From the NCBI GenBank assembly GCA_044227925.1, contig JBGAVW010000007.1, positions 1-64,000 of the forward strand: a stretch of 64,000 bases of DNA, read 5' to 3'. Each line of letters begins with the position of its first letter. The first letter of the stretch is position 1. A program made the translations under genes and the position numbers. Of the stretch, positions 27,594 through 36,840 are shown one piece after another. The notes beneath the pieces are model-generated. The model made no database searches and was not told where the DNA came from. It was given only the letters and a program-made list of their open reading frames with translations. This DNA comes from JADJLQ01 sp044227925 (GTDB lineage Bacteria > Bacteroidota > Bacteroidia > Chitinophagales > Saprospiraceae).

Positions 27594-28592
27594 ATGCAGA
27601 GTTATATAGATCTACAAAGTATTACAGCCCGTATAGAGCAAGAATCCGGCTTCATCGAAAAAATTAAGGAACAAATAGGTCACACCATTATCGGCCAGGA
27701 AATAATGGTGGAAAGACTACTCATAGGTCTGCTTTGTAAAGGCCATATTCTTTTAGAAGGACTTCCCGGCCTGGCAAAAACATTGGCTATAAAAAGTCTT
27801 GCTAATGCAGTCAATGCCTCTTTCCAGCGAATCCAGTTTACCCCGGACCTCCTTCCAGCCGATATCATTGGGACGATGATATACAATCAAGGGGCAAATG
27901 ATTTTCAGGTACGTAAAGGTCCAATTTTTGCCAATTTCATATTGGCCGATGAGATCAATCGAGCTCCAGCCAAAGTACAAAGTGCACTGTTGGAAGCAAT
28001 GCAGGAAAAACAAGTCACCATTGGAAAGGACACTTTCAAATTAGATGAACCATTCCTGGTATTAGCAACTCAAAATCCAATAGAACAAGAAGGGACATAT
28101 CCATTACCTGAAGCCCAGGTAGATCGCTTTATGTTGAAGGTATTGATAGGTTATCCCACAAAAGAAGAAGAAAGGCAAATCATAAGATTGAACCTGGGAG
28201 AAGAAAAGTTGCGTACTATTCAATCCGTAGTTCAACCTGGTGATATTCTCAGAGCCCGCGAAGTACTTCAGTCTATATATATGGATGAGAAAATAGAAAA
28301 GTACATCATTGATATCGTATTTGCCACCCGACAACCATCAGAGTATAAACTGGACCATATCAAGAATTTTATCCAATATGGTGCATCACCTCGTGCCAGC
28401 ATCAATCTGGCCCTTGCCTCAAAGGCTGTTGCATTTATTAATAAAAGAGGTTTTGTAATTCCTGATGATGTCCGGTATATAGCCAAAGATGTAATGAGGC
28501 ATCGTATTGGTCTTACCTACGAAGCTGAGGCTGAAAATAAAAACACCGATCACATTATTTCTGAAATCCTTTCAAAAGTTGAAGTTCCATAA
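27594..28592 (+). CDS. MoxR-family AAA+ ATPase
   Basis: A cytoplasmic AAA+ ATPase of about 332 residues, thought to act as a chaperone-like partner of the von Willebrand factor A (VWA) proteins encoded downstream. Walker A is GLPGLAKTLAIKSLA, Walker B is ILADEINRAPAKVQSALLEAM, and sensor/arginine blocks follow (LATQNPIEQEGTYPLPEAQVDRF). It heads the Bat operon and its stop codon directly abuts the next ATG. An in-frame ATG at 27555 would add 13 residues (MTIFAPLKSN), but the promoter-like element there favours 27594. Confidence 0.92.
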   Translation: MQSYIDLQSITARIEQESGFIEKIKEQIGHTIIGQEIMVERLLIGLLCKGHILLEGLPGLAKTLAIKSLANAVNASFQRIQFTPDLLPADIIGTMIYNQGANDFQVRKGPIFANFILADEINRAPAKVQSALLEAMQEKQVTIGKDTFKLDEPFLVLATQNPIEQEGTYPLPEAQVDRFMLKVLIGYPTKEEERQIIRLNLGEEKLRTIQSVVQPGDILRAREVLQSIYMDEKIEKYIIDIVFATRQPSEYKLDHIKNFIQYGASPRASINLALASKAVAFINKRGFVIPDDVRYIAKDVMRHRIGLTYEAEAENKNTDHIISEILSKVEVP

Positions 28593-29879
28593 ATGAAATA
28601 CCTTTTATTTTATATTTTTTTTCCCTATTTCAGTTCTTCTCAAGCTCCGGAAGTACAGCTGCAGGAATTGTTTTTTAAAAATAAAACCATCTCCTGGCAA
28701 AAACAATATTCCGGATATTGGGATGAAGTGATACCCATCAGATTTGAGCTTGCTTCGGATGGTGAATCCTGCAAAGGGTTCATGTATTTCGGTGACGAAA
28801 AAAACAAATATGTGATCACCGGAAAACAAGTGAATAATGAACTTAGATTGGAAGAACAAGACCTCAATTCAAATATTACCGGCTTGATCGTATTGCAGCT
28901 AAACGGCAGTAGCGCTAAAGGAACGTGGTACAATTCCAAACATGATTTTAATGCTCCTCTCAGTTTGAAGGAAGGCCAGGCACCTAATGTTGCCTCCCCT
29001 TTTTGGATAAAGTCTTTTGCACCAAAGGCAGACCCATCCGAATCTCAAGTCATACTACAGAAAGATTTCAACGACCAGATTAGTACACGTTTTTATTATA
29101 AAATGCTAAATAAGACCTTGTATGGCACCTCCCCCATCAAGGATGAAGAAGGATATGCTCAAGAATCCAGTATGGAAGATTATCTGCACAGACAAGCAGG
29201 CACCTTGAATAGCTGGAAAATAAATGATAAGAAACTGGATATCCGATATAAGTTAGGGAATATAGAATACTCTCAATCACTGGAGTTGATCTCGCAATTC
29301 CCCGTACAACAGGAGACTTTTGCAGATCACTGGATGGCTGTAGACATCCATTACCTTAAAATAGATCACAGCGCAATAGCAGATTGGACTCAGCATCTTA
29401 TAGATTCTTTTCTGAATACCATTCAAAATAAAAAACGGGCGACCATCACTGATGAAACCAAGATGGGAGCTCGCATGATGTACCGCATGAGTATCTGGCC
29501 CCAGGTGGAGTTTTTAAACAATCAGTTTGCCTCTGGTATGATGCATATTAAAAACTCATGGGATGAAAATATTGTTTCTATACCATTTAATTTTGACCTC
29601 AGGAAGGGATCGGTATTATCCAAGACGGATATCATAGCAAAACCCACTGAATTTAAAATTTCGAAAGATCAGCTCCTTACCAAAGAATTGGAAAAATTAA
29701 AATCCTCCACATCATTAGACTATCAATCATTAAGTATCAACGATTTTTCCATGATGACTGTAAAAAAAGAAGGCCTGGCTTTTACAGCACCTTTTGATGT
29801 AGTGTATGGGTTTAGACAGATCGTGATTCCGTTTTATGAGATCAGGTCCACATTAAACCCACAGTATTTCCCATTATAA
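28593..29879 (+). CDS. Exported protein of unknown function inside the Bat operon
   Basis: I do not recognise this 428-residue protein. Residues 1-17 (MKYLLFYIFFPYFSSSQ) look like a signal peptide ending at SSQ. The N-terminal 130 residues resemble a lipocalin- or beta-sandwich-like run of strands (SYSGYWDEVIPIRFEL, FMYFGDEKNKYVI, LQLNGSSAKGTWY). The C-terminal part also alternates strands and ends FYEIRSTLNPQYFPL. Its ATG begins at the base after the MoxR stop codon, and the DUF58 gene follows 12 bases later, so it belongs to the operon. A periplasmic or outer-membrane-associated role linked to the Bat proteins is inferred from position only. Confidence 0.75.
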   Translation: MKYLLFYIFFPYFSSSQAPEVQLQELFFKNKTISWQKQYSGYWDEVIPIRFELASDGESCKGFMYFGDEKNKYVITGKQVNNELRLEEQDLNSNITGLIVLQLNGSSAKGTWYNSKHDFNAPLSLKEGQAPNVASPFWIKSFAPKADPSESQVILQKDFNDQISTRFYYKMLNKTLYGTSPIKDEEGYAQESSMEDYLHRQAGTLNSWKINDKKLDIRYKLGNIEYSQSLELISQFPVQQETFADHWMAVDIHYLKIDHSAIADWTQHLIDSFLNTIQNKKRATITDETKMGARMMYRMSIWPQVEFLNNQFASGMMHIKNSWDENIVSIPFNFDLRKGSVLSKTDIIAKPTEFKISKDQLLTKELEKLKSSTSLDYQSLSINDFSMMTVKKEGLAFTAPFDVVYGFRQIVIPFYEIRSTLNPQYFPL

Positions 29880-29891
29880 AATAGACCTGAA

Positions 29892-30767
29892 ATGGATACT
29901 GCAGAGCTACTAAAAAAAGTAAGGCGAATAGAAATAAAAACCAGGAGCATAAGCAAACATCTATTTTCTGGTGAGTATCACAGTACATTTAAGGGAAGAG
30001 GTATGTCTTTTAGTGAAGTAAGACCTTACCAATATGGTGATGATGTACGAAATATTGATTGGAATGTAACTGCCCGCACGCACGAAGCATTCGTAAAAAT
30101 TTATGAAGAAGAGCGGGAACTTACCCTTATGTTAATGGTAGACATAAGCCGTTCATCTTATTTCGGTACTTATGAGCAGAAAAAAAGAGAATGGGCTACC
30201 GAGATCTGTGCTGTTTTGGCTTTCTCAGCAATCTCAAATAATGATAAAGTAGGTCTTATTTTGTTTTCGGATGAAATAGAACTGTTTATTCCACCCAAAA
30301 AAGGAAAACAGCATATACTGCGCATTTTAAGAGAATTGATTAACACCGAAGCAAAAGGGAAAGGTACTAACCTGGGTGAGGCTTTGCAGTTTTTTAATAA
30401 TGTCATCAAAAAGAGAAGCATTGCCTTTATCTTATCTGATTTCAGGGCCAAGGACTTTAATCAACCCTTGCGTATTTTGGGAAACAAACACGATTTAATC
30501 GGGTTACAATTATTTGATCCGGTAGAAGAAAATTTACAAGATATTGGATTTATTCAAACGTATGATATGGAATCAGGCGTGTTAAAATGGTTGGATACAT
30601 CTGATCGTGCCTTACGATTACGTTATGAGGAAGAGTTTAAGACACATCTTGCTACCACTAAAGATATTTTCAATAAGTCACAATCTGATTTGATTCAACT
30701 CAGGACCGACCATTCCTATGTGGAAGCTTTGATGGCATTTTTCAAGAAACGATCAAAAGCAGCATAA
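29892..30767 (+). CDS. DUF58 domain protein with VWA-like fold
   Basis: A 291-residue cytoplasmic protein. The DUF58 signature is SEVRPYQYGDDVRNIDWNVTARTHEAFVKIYEEERE at about residues 40-75, described here by position because of its length. It is followed by a VWA-like MIDAS motif DISRSS and LILFSDEIELFIPP. DUF58 proteins accompany MoxR ATPases and VWA membrane proteins. They are believed to link the ATPase to membrane-bound VWA partners, though the mechanism is not settled. The stop codon shares one base with the next ATG. Confidence 0.9.
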   Translation: MDTAELLKKVRRIEIKTRSISKHLFSGEYHSTFKGRGMSFSEVRPYQYGDDVRNIDWNVTARTHEAFVKIYEEERELTLMLMVDISRSSYFGTYEQKKREWATEICAVLAFSAISNNDKVGLILFSDEIELFIPPKKGKQHILRILRELINTEAKGKGTNLGEALQFFNNVIKKRSIAFILSDFRAKDFNQPLRILGNKHDLIGLQLFDPVEENLQDIGFIQTYDMESGVLKWLDTSDRALRLRYEEEFKTHLATTKDIFNKSQSDLIQLRTDHSYVEALMAFFKKRSKAA

Positions 30768-31696
30768 TGATGAAGAAGAGGTGGTTGATGTTGTTTTTTT
30801 TGATTTCAGATTTCTTATTTGGCCAGCATACTTTTTTGGCAAGTGTGGATAGTCTGAAGATGGAAATAGGGGATCAACAAAATCTGACACTCCGTTTTAC
30901 AACAACATTGGGTGGAAACTCCCCTGATTTTCACCTTGAAAACCTGGACACCTGTTCTTTTTTTGAAAGAGTAGGTCAAACAGAATGGATTAAAACACAA
31001 AGCAGCACCTCTACTATCATAGAAAAAAAAATCAGATTTTCAGTTTTTGATGAAGGCTATTATAAGATACCGGTCTTGTATGCAGTGTTAGGCAATGATT
31101 CCATTGCTACCTATGAAATTCCTTTAGAGATCACAGGGGTAGAGCCGGACAGCACTGGCCTCTTACCTATAAAAGGGATAGTAAAAGAAAAAGACAATTG
31201 GCAGGATTACATCTGGTGGTATGTACTCTTAGTCGTATTGGGACTGGTGTATATCAGTTACCGGTATATACAAAAAAGAAAAAATAAAAAACGGGAAGAA
31301 ATTATTGTCCCTGTGGAAATTATAAAAACACCACATCAAATAGCTCTTGAAAAACTAGGCGCCCTGAAAGAATCCCGAATGTGGGAGAAAGGAGAAGTAA
31401 AAGAATACCACAGTCAGCTTACCTATATCATCCGAGAATACCTTGAAAATCGATATCGCATACCAGCACTGGAATCTACGAGTATGGAAATCCTGCGTGA
31501 TTTAAAAAAACATATCCTTGAATCTGAAATGATAAAATCAGTAGATGATATTTTAAATATTGCTGATTGGGTAAAATTTGCAAAAGGAATACCTGAAGAA
31601 AATGCAAATTCGCTGGCATTGGATCGTGCCATCGAATTGGTACTTTTTACCAAGGAAGACAATGAACAAAGCCTTCAAAACAAAACTACCATTTGA
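30767..31696 (+). CDS. Membrane-anchored DUF4381-like protein of the Bat operon
   Basis: A 309-residue protein with an N-terminal signal or anchor (KKRWLMLFFLISDFLFG). It has a periplasmic beta-rich domain of about 130 residues, a membrane segment at about 145-162 (WWYVLLVVLGLVYISY), and a basic cytoplasmic tail with helices (HSQLTYIIREYLENRY, STSMEILRDLKKHI). This layout matches the DUF4381-like protein often found between DUF58 and batA. It starts within the stop of the DUF58 gene and ends overlapping the BatA start, so translation is coupled. Function is not established beyond Bat-operon membership. Confidence 0.8.
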   Translation: MMKKRWLMLFFLISDFLFGQHTFLASVDSLKMEIGDQQNLTLRFTTTLGGNSPDFHLENLDTCSFFERVGQTEWIKTQSSTSTIIEKKIRFSVFDEGYYKIPVLYAVLGNDSIATYEIPLEITGVEPDSTGLLPIKGIVKEKDNWQDYIWWYVLLVVLGLVYISYRYIQKRKNKKREEIIVPVEIIKTPHQIALEKLGALKESRMWEKGEVKEYHSQLTYIIREYLENRYRIPALESTSMEILRDLKKHILESEMIKSVDDILNIADWVKFAKGIPEENANSLALDRAIELVLFTKEDNEQSLQNKTTI

Positions 31697-32700
31697 TGGA
31701 AAACTTTTCTAATTATCGATTGGTATATCCCTGGTGCCTGGCCCTGTTAGCCCTTTTACCTTTTTTTATTACCCTATATAAAAAATACCATAGTACTCCG
31801 GCAAAAGCAATGCACTTTGGCTTTATTTCAACCGGACTAGCATCAAATTGGAAAAATATATTAAACAAATTATTGCCATGGATGCAGGCATTGGCTTATT
31901 GTTTTTTGGTGTTCGCCCTGTGCAGACCCCAGAGAATATGGAAAGAAGAAAAATTAAAAGCAAGCTCTATCGATATTTTTTTGGTGATTGATCTGTCGAG
32001 CTCAATGTTGGCTCAGGATTTCCAGCCTGATCGATTAAGTGTAAGTAAAGAAGTAGCCCAGCGATTTGTAGATAAAAGGCGGTATGACCGGCTAGGGTTG
32101 GCTGTATTTGCCGGAGAAAGTTATACCCGATGCCCATTAACAACGGATCACGAAGTATTGAAAAATTTTATGCAACAACTGGGCGTTGGAAAACTGGATG
32201 ATGGTACAGCTATTGGTATGGGATTATCAGCTGCCATCAATAGGTTAAAGTCAAGTGAATCAAAAAGTAAAATCATCATAGTGTTGACTGACGGAGTCAA
32301 TAATTCGGGATATATCGATCCACTGACAGCGGCTCAGATCGCAAAAGAATTTAATATTAAAATATATGCTGTAGGTGTAGGAAGTATGGGGGAAGCCCTC
32401 ACTCCGGTTACCCGCCGGGGAGACGGACAGTATGTATTTGCCATGTCCCGTGTGGAAATAGATGAAAAACTTATGACAGAAGTAAGTGAAATGACCGGAG
32501 GCAAATATTTCAGAGCAACAGATGAACTCGCTCTTCAAAAAATATATGATGAAATCGATAAATTGGAGAAAACAGAAATAGAAGTAACCAGATTTACCAG
32601 ATACACAGAAGTATTTCATTTATTTGCTGCTGCAGGTTTACTCTTATTGATTCTTCAGTTTCTTATTCGCAATTTTGTAATCAAAGCATGGATAGATTAA
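31696..32700 (+). CDS. batA: VWA-domain membrane protein BatA
   Basis: A 334-residue inner-membrane protein with two hydrophobic segments near the N-terminus (about 8-26 and 52-72), a VWA domain and a C-terminal membrane helix (FHLFAAAGLLLLILQFLI). The MIDAS motif is VIDLSSSM, with the second part in CPLTTDHEVL and VLTDGVNNSG. The ATG at 31696 is used; a TTG one codon earlier is less likely. In Bacteroides the Bat proteins were linked to aerotolerance and stress, probably by handling envelope complexes with MoxR. The paralogous BatB gene follows one base later. Confidence 0.88.
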   Translation: MENFSNYRLVYPWCLALLALLPFFITLYKKYHSTPAKAMHFGFISTGLASNWKNILNKLLPWMQALAYCFLVFALCRPQRIWKEEKLKASSIDIFLVIDLSSSMLAQDFQPDRLSVSKEVAQRFVDKRRYDRLGLAVFAGESYTRCPLTTDHEVLKNFMQQLGVGKLDDGTAIGMGLSAAINRLKSSESKSKIIIVLTDGVNNSGYIDPLTAAQIAKEFNIKIYAVGVGSMGEALTPVTRRGDGQYVFAMSRVEIDEKLMTEVSEMTGGKYFRATDELALQKIYDEIDKLEKTEIEVTRFTRYTEVFHLFAAAGLLLLILQFLIRNFVIKAWID

Positions 32701-32701
32701 T

Positions 32702-33721
32702 ATGTTTAGGCTAGAGCATCCGGAATTTTTAAATCTTATAGTCTTAATCATAGTATTGGTTATGTTGCAGCGCTTTATTTCAAAATCAGTCTATACAAGA
32801 TTGCAGGCGTTTGCAAGCAAATCACTTTGGCCAGGGTTGATCCCAGAACTGGATCTTCGAAAAAAAAATCTAAGGTCTGTACTTTGGATTTCGGGCCTTG
32901 GACTTATAATCCTGTCAATGTCAAATCCACAGTGGGGTACACGTAAAGAAAAAATTGAAATAAAATCGACAGATATATACTTAGTATTGGATATATCGAA
33001 TAGCATGCGATCAGACGATATTAAACCAAATCGGCTAGAAAGGGCCAAACTTTGGGCTGAATCATTGATCCGAAGCTTGTCCAATGATCGCATAGGTACC
33101 GTCTTGTTCGCAGGTCATGCTTTTTTACAATCTCCACTTACCACCGATTATGGGTCGGCAACAATGTTTGTCCGATCCGCAGTACCGGACCTCATCACCA
33201 CACAGGGAACTAATATCAGCGACGCGATCAATACCTGTATTGAAAATTTCCCTAAGAATGATGAAGCCCAGAAAGTAATTGTATTGTTATCTGATGGTGA
33301 AGATCATGACGAATTAGCCCAGGACCTGGCAGCAAAAGCAAAACAAAATAACATTTCCATATTTACAGTTGGAACAGGTACAGAGCAGGGAGGATTGATT
33401 CCGATGGCAGTACAAGGTATGCAGGATTATAAAAGAGATGAAACAGGCAAACCGGTACAGACCAAATTAAACAAAGATATTCTGGTAAAGATTGCCCAAA
33501 GCACTAATGGAAAATACTTCAGTATTGATGATGGAGATGCCATCATACCACTGATTAAAAGTGAAATAGCCAATATGACCAAACAGCGTGTGGCTGAAAG
33601 AGCATACAGCGAATACGAATCCTACTTCCCCTTACTTTTGATTCCCGGACTGCTATGCCTGATTGTCGAATTTTTATTGTCAATCCAATGGTTTAATAGA
33701 TTTAAAAAGAAAGTAGTATGA
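32702..33721 (+). CDS. batB: VWA-domain membrane protein BatB
   Basis: A 339-residue paralog of BatA with the same layout: two N-terminal hydrophobic segments, a VWA domain with MIDAS motif VLDISNSM (DxSxS) and VLLSDGEDHD, and a C-terminal helix (YFPLLLIPGLLCLIVEFLL). The two VWA proteins probably form a complex in the inner membrane with their VWA domains in the periplasm or at the membrane face. Its last four bases overlap the BatC start (ATGA), indicating translational coupling. Confidence 0.88.
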   Translation: MFRLEHPEFLNLIVLIIVLVMLQRFISKSVYTRLQAFASKSLWPGLIPELDLRKKNLRSVLWISGLGLIILSMSNPQWGTRKEKIEIKSTDIYLVLDISNSMRSDDIKPNRLERAKLWAESLIRSLSNDRIGTVLFAGHAFLQSPLTTDYGSATMFVRSAVPDLITTQGTNISDAINTCIENFPKNDEAQKVIVLLSDGEDHDELAQDLAAKAKQNNISIFTVGTGTEQGGLIPMAVQGMQDYKRDETGKPVQTKLNKDILVKIAQSTNGKYFSIDDGDAIIPLIKSEIANMTKQRVAERAYSEYESYFPLLLIPGLLCLIVEFLLSIQWFNRFKKKVV

Positions 33722-34419
33722 GAATTCATTATTTGTTAATAACATCCATTTTCATCATTTTGTCCAATATGCCATTAGTTGGGCAAAGTGAACATTTACT
33801 ATTAAAAAAAGCTGATCAAAGCTATTCAAAACAAGAGTTTAATAAAGCCGAAGAAAACTACCGCAGGGCACTGGAAACCAAGCCAAACGAAACTACCAAA
33901 TACAACCTGGGCAATTCCATAATGGAACAAAATAGACCCAAAGAAGCCATCAGCTATTATGAAGACGCAGCCAAAAAAAACAACAAAGACCTGAGTGCAA
34001 AAGCATGGTACAATCTCGGTAATGCATATTATCAACAAAAAGAATTCGATAAAAGTATAGAAGCTTATAAAAATGCTTTAAAAAAAACACCTGATGATGA
34101 TGAAGCAAAGAAAAATCTGACTTTGGCTAAAAAACAATTGCAAAAACAGCAGCAACAACAGCAGCAGCAGGATCAGCAGGATCAGCAAGATCAACAAAAT
34201 AATCAGGATCAGCAGCAACAACAACAACAGCAACAACAACAGCAGCAGCAACAACAAGAAAAGCAACAACCTCAACAAGGGGAACAAGAACCACAACAAA
34301 AGCTTTCAAAAGAAGAAGCTGAGCAATTGCTTCAATATACTGAGCGCGAAGACCAACGAGTACAACAAAAGATGACAAACAAGAGTGCCAAGACTAAACC
34401 ACCAAAGAAGGATTGGTAA
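33718..34419 (+). CDS. batC: TPR protein BatC with long polyglutamine tract
   Basis: A 233-residue protein with a signal peptide (ILLIT-type core LLITSIFIILSNM, ending at VGQ). TPR repeats follow at about 27-130 (AEENYRRALETKPNETTKYN, AWYNLGNAYYQQKEFDKSIE), then a glutamine-rich stretch at about 139-198. The conserved BatC end is LSKEEAEQLLQYTEREDQRVQ, then a basic tail finishing KKDW. TPRs suggest docking with BatA/BatB. The glutamine stretch lies between the TPRs and the conserved C-terminal helix and probably acts as a flexible linker. The gene is followed by a 230-base gap, the only break in the operon. Confidence 0.87.
   Translation: MRIHYLLITSIFIILSNMPLVGQSEHLLLKKADQSYSKQEFNKAEENYRRALETKPNETTKYNLGNSIMEQNRPKEAISYYEDAAKKNNKDLSAKAWYNLGNAYYQQKEFDKSIEAYKNALKKTPDDDEAKKNLTLAKKQLQKQQQQQQQQDQQDQQDQQNNQDQQQQQQQQQQQQQQQQEKQQPQQGEQEPQQKLSKEEAEQLLQYTEREDQRVQQKMTNKSAKTKPPKKDW
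34135..34302 (+). repeat. Glutamine-codon tract (CAR repeat) inside batC
   Basis: A stretch of mixed CAA and CAG codons interrupted by Asp, Asn, Glu, Pro and Gly codons. Its longest pure run encodes 16 glutamines (34213-34260 approximately). Codons are mixed rather than a single repeated triplet, which argues for selection on the protein rather than recent slippage alone. It also creates a false leucine-rich open frame on the opposite strand. Confidence 0.85.
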
Positions 34420-34624
34420 GAAATGTGTAAAATCAAAATTTGAATCGTAATTATTACTTATAAATATCTCATTATTAAGCACATATATTAGATAATTAAT
34501 TTAATACTGATTTTTAACTAGTTGATAAAGGGAGGTAAAATAGGTTCAAGGGCATCTAATAAGAATTAATAAAATTTTGACACCTTATTTGATTTTTTAG
34601 TCTGGTTATATATTGAGTTACATT

Positions 34625-34632
34625 TATTTTTG
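34625..34632 (+). promoter_or_regulatory. Bacteroidota -7 element ahead of the batD genes
   Basis: TATTTTTG followed by TACC, a perfect TAnnTTTG, near the end of the 230-base gap. The implied leader before the ATG at 34650 is about 11 bases. A TTG lies only nine bases upstream, too close for the -33 box. The rest of the gap (34420-34624) is AT-rich with no hairpin or frame that I can support. Confidence 0.42.
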
Positions 34633-34649
34633 TACCTTAAATAATTAAA

Positions 34650-35117
34650 ATGAAGCCGATCCTGATTATTTCTTGTTTAGTGTTATGCATACCCCTTATG
34701 GCTCAACAGCCAACCTTACAGATTTCTATCAGCAGGGATACCGTATTGCTGGGTAATGCATTTTACATACAATATACTTTTGATTCCAAGGATGGGCAAT
34801 TTTTAGCTCCTGAAATCAAAGATGGGGATATCATTAGTCAAAGTTTTTCCAGCAGTACAAGTATAATCAATGGAGAAATAAAAGCACTCCATAGGCAAAA
34901 ATATTTAATACAACCTACCCGGTCCGGAGCATTTATAATTCCCGGTACCAGCATCAAGACTTCCGGAAATACCGGAGATATAGAAGTGCCGCAGGTAGTG
35001 ATTACAGTAAAAGAAAATCCTACGCTTTTGGAATTAGATCCCGAAGATGACAAAGATTGGCTACTGGTAGACATATTGGCCGGTAAAATAGTAAAGAGAA
35101 AATCTAAAAAACTATGA
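34650..35117 (+). CDS. Short BatD-like protein (N-terminal domain only)
   Basis: A 155-residue exported protein with a signal peptide (IISCLVLCIPLMAQQ). It has a single beta-sandwich domain like the N-terminal domain of BatD: ISISRDTVLLGNAFYIQYTF, ISQSFSSSTSIINGEI, then RQKYLIQPTRSGAFIIPG. The next gene begins with the same pattern (QVEFTLENAQGK, PSTSSSVSIINGAR, SYGYLLSPRSVGLLTIG), so it looks like a partial duplication or a natural single-domain version. There is no membrane helix at its C-terminus, which ends in a basic KRKSKKL. Its stop overlaps the BatD start by four bases. Periplasmic location is inferred. Confidence 0.78.
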   Translation: MKPILIISCLVLCIPLMAQQPTLQISISRDTVLLGNAFYIQYTFDSKDGQFLAPEIKDGDIISQSFSSSTSIINGEIKALHRQKYLIQPTRSGAFIIPGTSIKTSGNTGDIEVPQVVITVKENPTLLELDPEDDKDWLLVDILAGKIVKRKSKKL

Positions 35118-36838
35118 GATGCTTTTTTGCTTTACTTTTACTTATATCTATAAATGAACTAAAGGCCCAACGATTTACTACCAATGTAGATCGAACAGAA
35201 ATTACCTCGGATCAATATTTACAAGTAGAATTTACTCTGGAAAACGCCCAAGGTAAAAATTTTGCTACCCCAGACCTGAAAGGATGGACCGTAATACAAG
35301 GTCCAAGTACCTCTTCGTCAGTAAGTATAATTAATGGGGCCCGCAGCTCTACCATTTCCTATGGATATCTGCTTTCACCCAGGTCGGTAGGCCTACTTAC
35401 TATTGGCAAAGCAGAAATTACGGTTGGGAATAAAACTTTGTACACAGACCCAATTACAATAAAAGTAACAAAAGCTTCTCCGCAAGCGCAGATTTCCGGA
35501 CAGGATGTAAAAGCTCTTAGTAAAAAGGATATATTTATTACTGCCAAGGCAACTCCGGAAAAAGCATATGTAGGCCAGCAGGTATTAATTGAATATAAAC
35601 TGTTTACCGTTGTTAATGTCGAAAACTATAATATCCTTCGGAATCCTGAGTTTAAAGGGTTTCACTCTAACAATATCCCCAGGCTCAGCAACGACAACAG
35701 GGAGATTGTAAATGGACGAACCTATGTGACCAAAGTAATCCATGCAGCTTCAATCTACCCCATCCAAAACGGAAAATTTGAAATAGACCCATTGCATGTG
35801 CGGGCAAGTGTAGTCGTGGATGATGGCAGAAGCAATCCAAATTCATTTTTTTTATTGCCCACAACAGAGGGAGTAAATTTGGTGAGCAATAATATAGAAA
35901 TTGAAATTTTACCCTTACCCCAACCCATTCCTCCTAATTTTTCCGGAGCAGTAGGCAGGTATACCATGACATCGCGAATAGATCAGCTTAATGTAAAAAT
36001 GAATGATGCTATTTCCATTACTTCCTACATTGAAGGCGACGGAGATTTGAACAGGGTGAGCAAACCATTTCTAAATCTGGATTCCAATTCCTTTCAGTTA
36101 TATGAACCCAAGATTACCAAAGAAAATACGGATTACAAACTCTCCGGTTTTATAGGCATGAGAGAGTTGATATATCCCGTAGTAGCTACCAAACCAGGTA
36201 TGCATAAAATCGTCCCCTCCTTTGTATATTTCAATCCCGACAGCCAAAAATACATAACCCTTGCTCCGGAAGCATTCAATTTGAATGTTAGTGGAGGCAC
36301 AAAATCCGGCAATAAGGATGTAGCTCAACAACACAAAGAAGAGATTCTCGAAGAATTAAAGCTAATTAAAAATCCGAGGTTGTCCAGCAATCATTTTATC
36401 GGTACATCATTGTATTTTTTGTGTCTGTCATTACCATTAATAGGGTGGTTGGCAGTATACGTAATAAAAAAGAGAAAGGAGCAATATAACTTCGCCAATA
36501 AGGATCAGCTTCATCTACAAACCTTGAAAAAAAACTATCTCTCCAAATTGGATGAGTATCTTGCTAATGCCAATCCACTTACAAAAACCGAAGCTGATCA
36601 ATCATTTGACATTCTGCAGCATTTCCTTAAAGCACACCTGAAAATAAATGATGCTTCGTATTCCAAAAATGAATGGCTGACTAAAATCAATTCTTCAGAT
36701 TCCATTAGAGAAGAGCTGAAAACAAAAATTAAAGAAGTTTTTAATACAGCCGAAATGGCATTATATGCAGGACAGATGAGTACAATACAAGTACATGAAA
36801 TGATTGTGAAAACAAAAGAAATTATCTCTTCGATATAA
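35114..36838 (+). CDS. batD: Oxygen-tolerance protein BatD
   Basis: A 574-residue membrane-anchored protein. A signal peptide (CFFALLLLISINELKAQ) precedes several beta-sandwich domains over residues about 20-420. One membrane helix lies at about 428-450 (IGTSLYFLCLSLPLIGWLAVYVI). A cytoplasmic helical tail follows. BatD proteins accompany BatA-C and are inferred to present a large periplasmic domain to envelope partners. The gene overlaps the short BatD-like gene by four bases and ends two bases before the convergent TolC-like gene. No batE homolog is seen downstream. Confidence 0.87.
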   Translation: MRCFFALLLLISINELKAQRFTTNVDRTEITSDQYLQVEFTLENAQGKNFATPDLKGWTVIQGPSTSSSVSIINGARSSTISYGYLLSPRSVGLLTIGKAEITVGNKTLYTDPITIKVTKASPQAQISGQDVKALSKKDIFITAKATPEKAYVGQQVLIEYKLFTVVNVENYNILRNPEFKGFHSNNIPRLSNDNREIVNGRTYVTKVIHAASIYPIQNGKFEIDPLHVRASVVVDDGRSNPNSFFLLPTTEGVNLVSNNIEIEILPLPQPIPPNFSGAVGRYTMTSRIDQLNVKMNDAISITSYIEGDGDLNRVSKPFLNLDSNSFQLYEPKITKENTDYKLSGFIGMRELIYPVVATKPGMHKIVPSFVYFNPDSQKYITLAPEAFNLNVSGGTKSGNKDVAQQHKEEILEELKLIKNPRLSSNHFIGTSLYFLCLSLPLIGWLAVYVIKKRKEQYNFANKDQLHLQTLKKNYLSKLDEYLANANPLTKTEADQSFDILQHFLKAHLKINDASYSKNEWLTKINSSDSIREELKTKIKEVFNTAEMALYAGQMSTIQVHEMIVKTKEIISSI

Positions 36839-36840
36839 CA

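Noticed and set aside
34078..34378. Leucine/valine-rich open frames opposite the polyglutamine tract
   Set aside because: They are the reverse-complement reading of CAA/CAG codons inside batC; no signal, RBS or homology.
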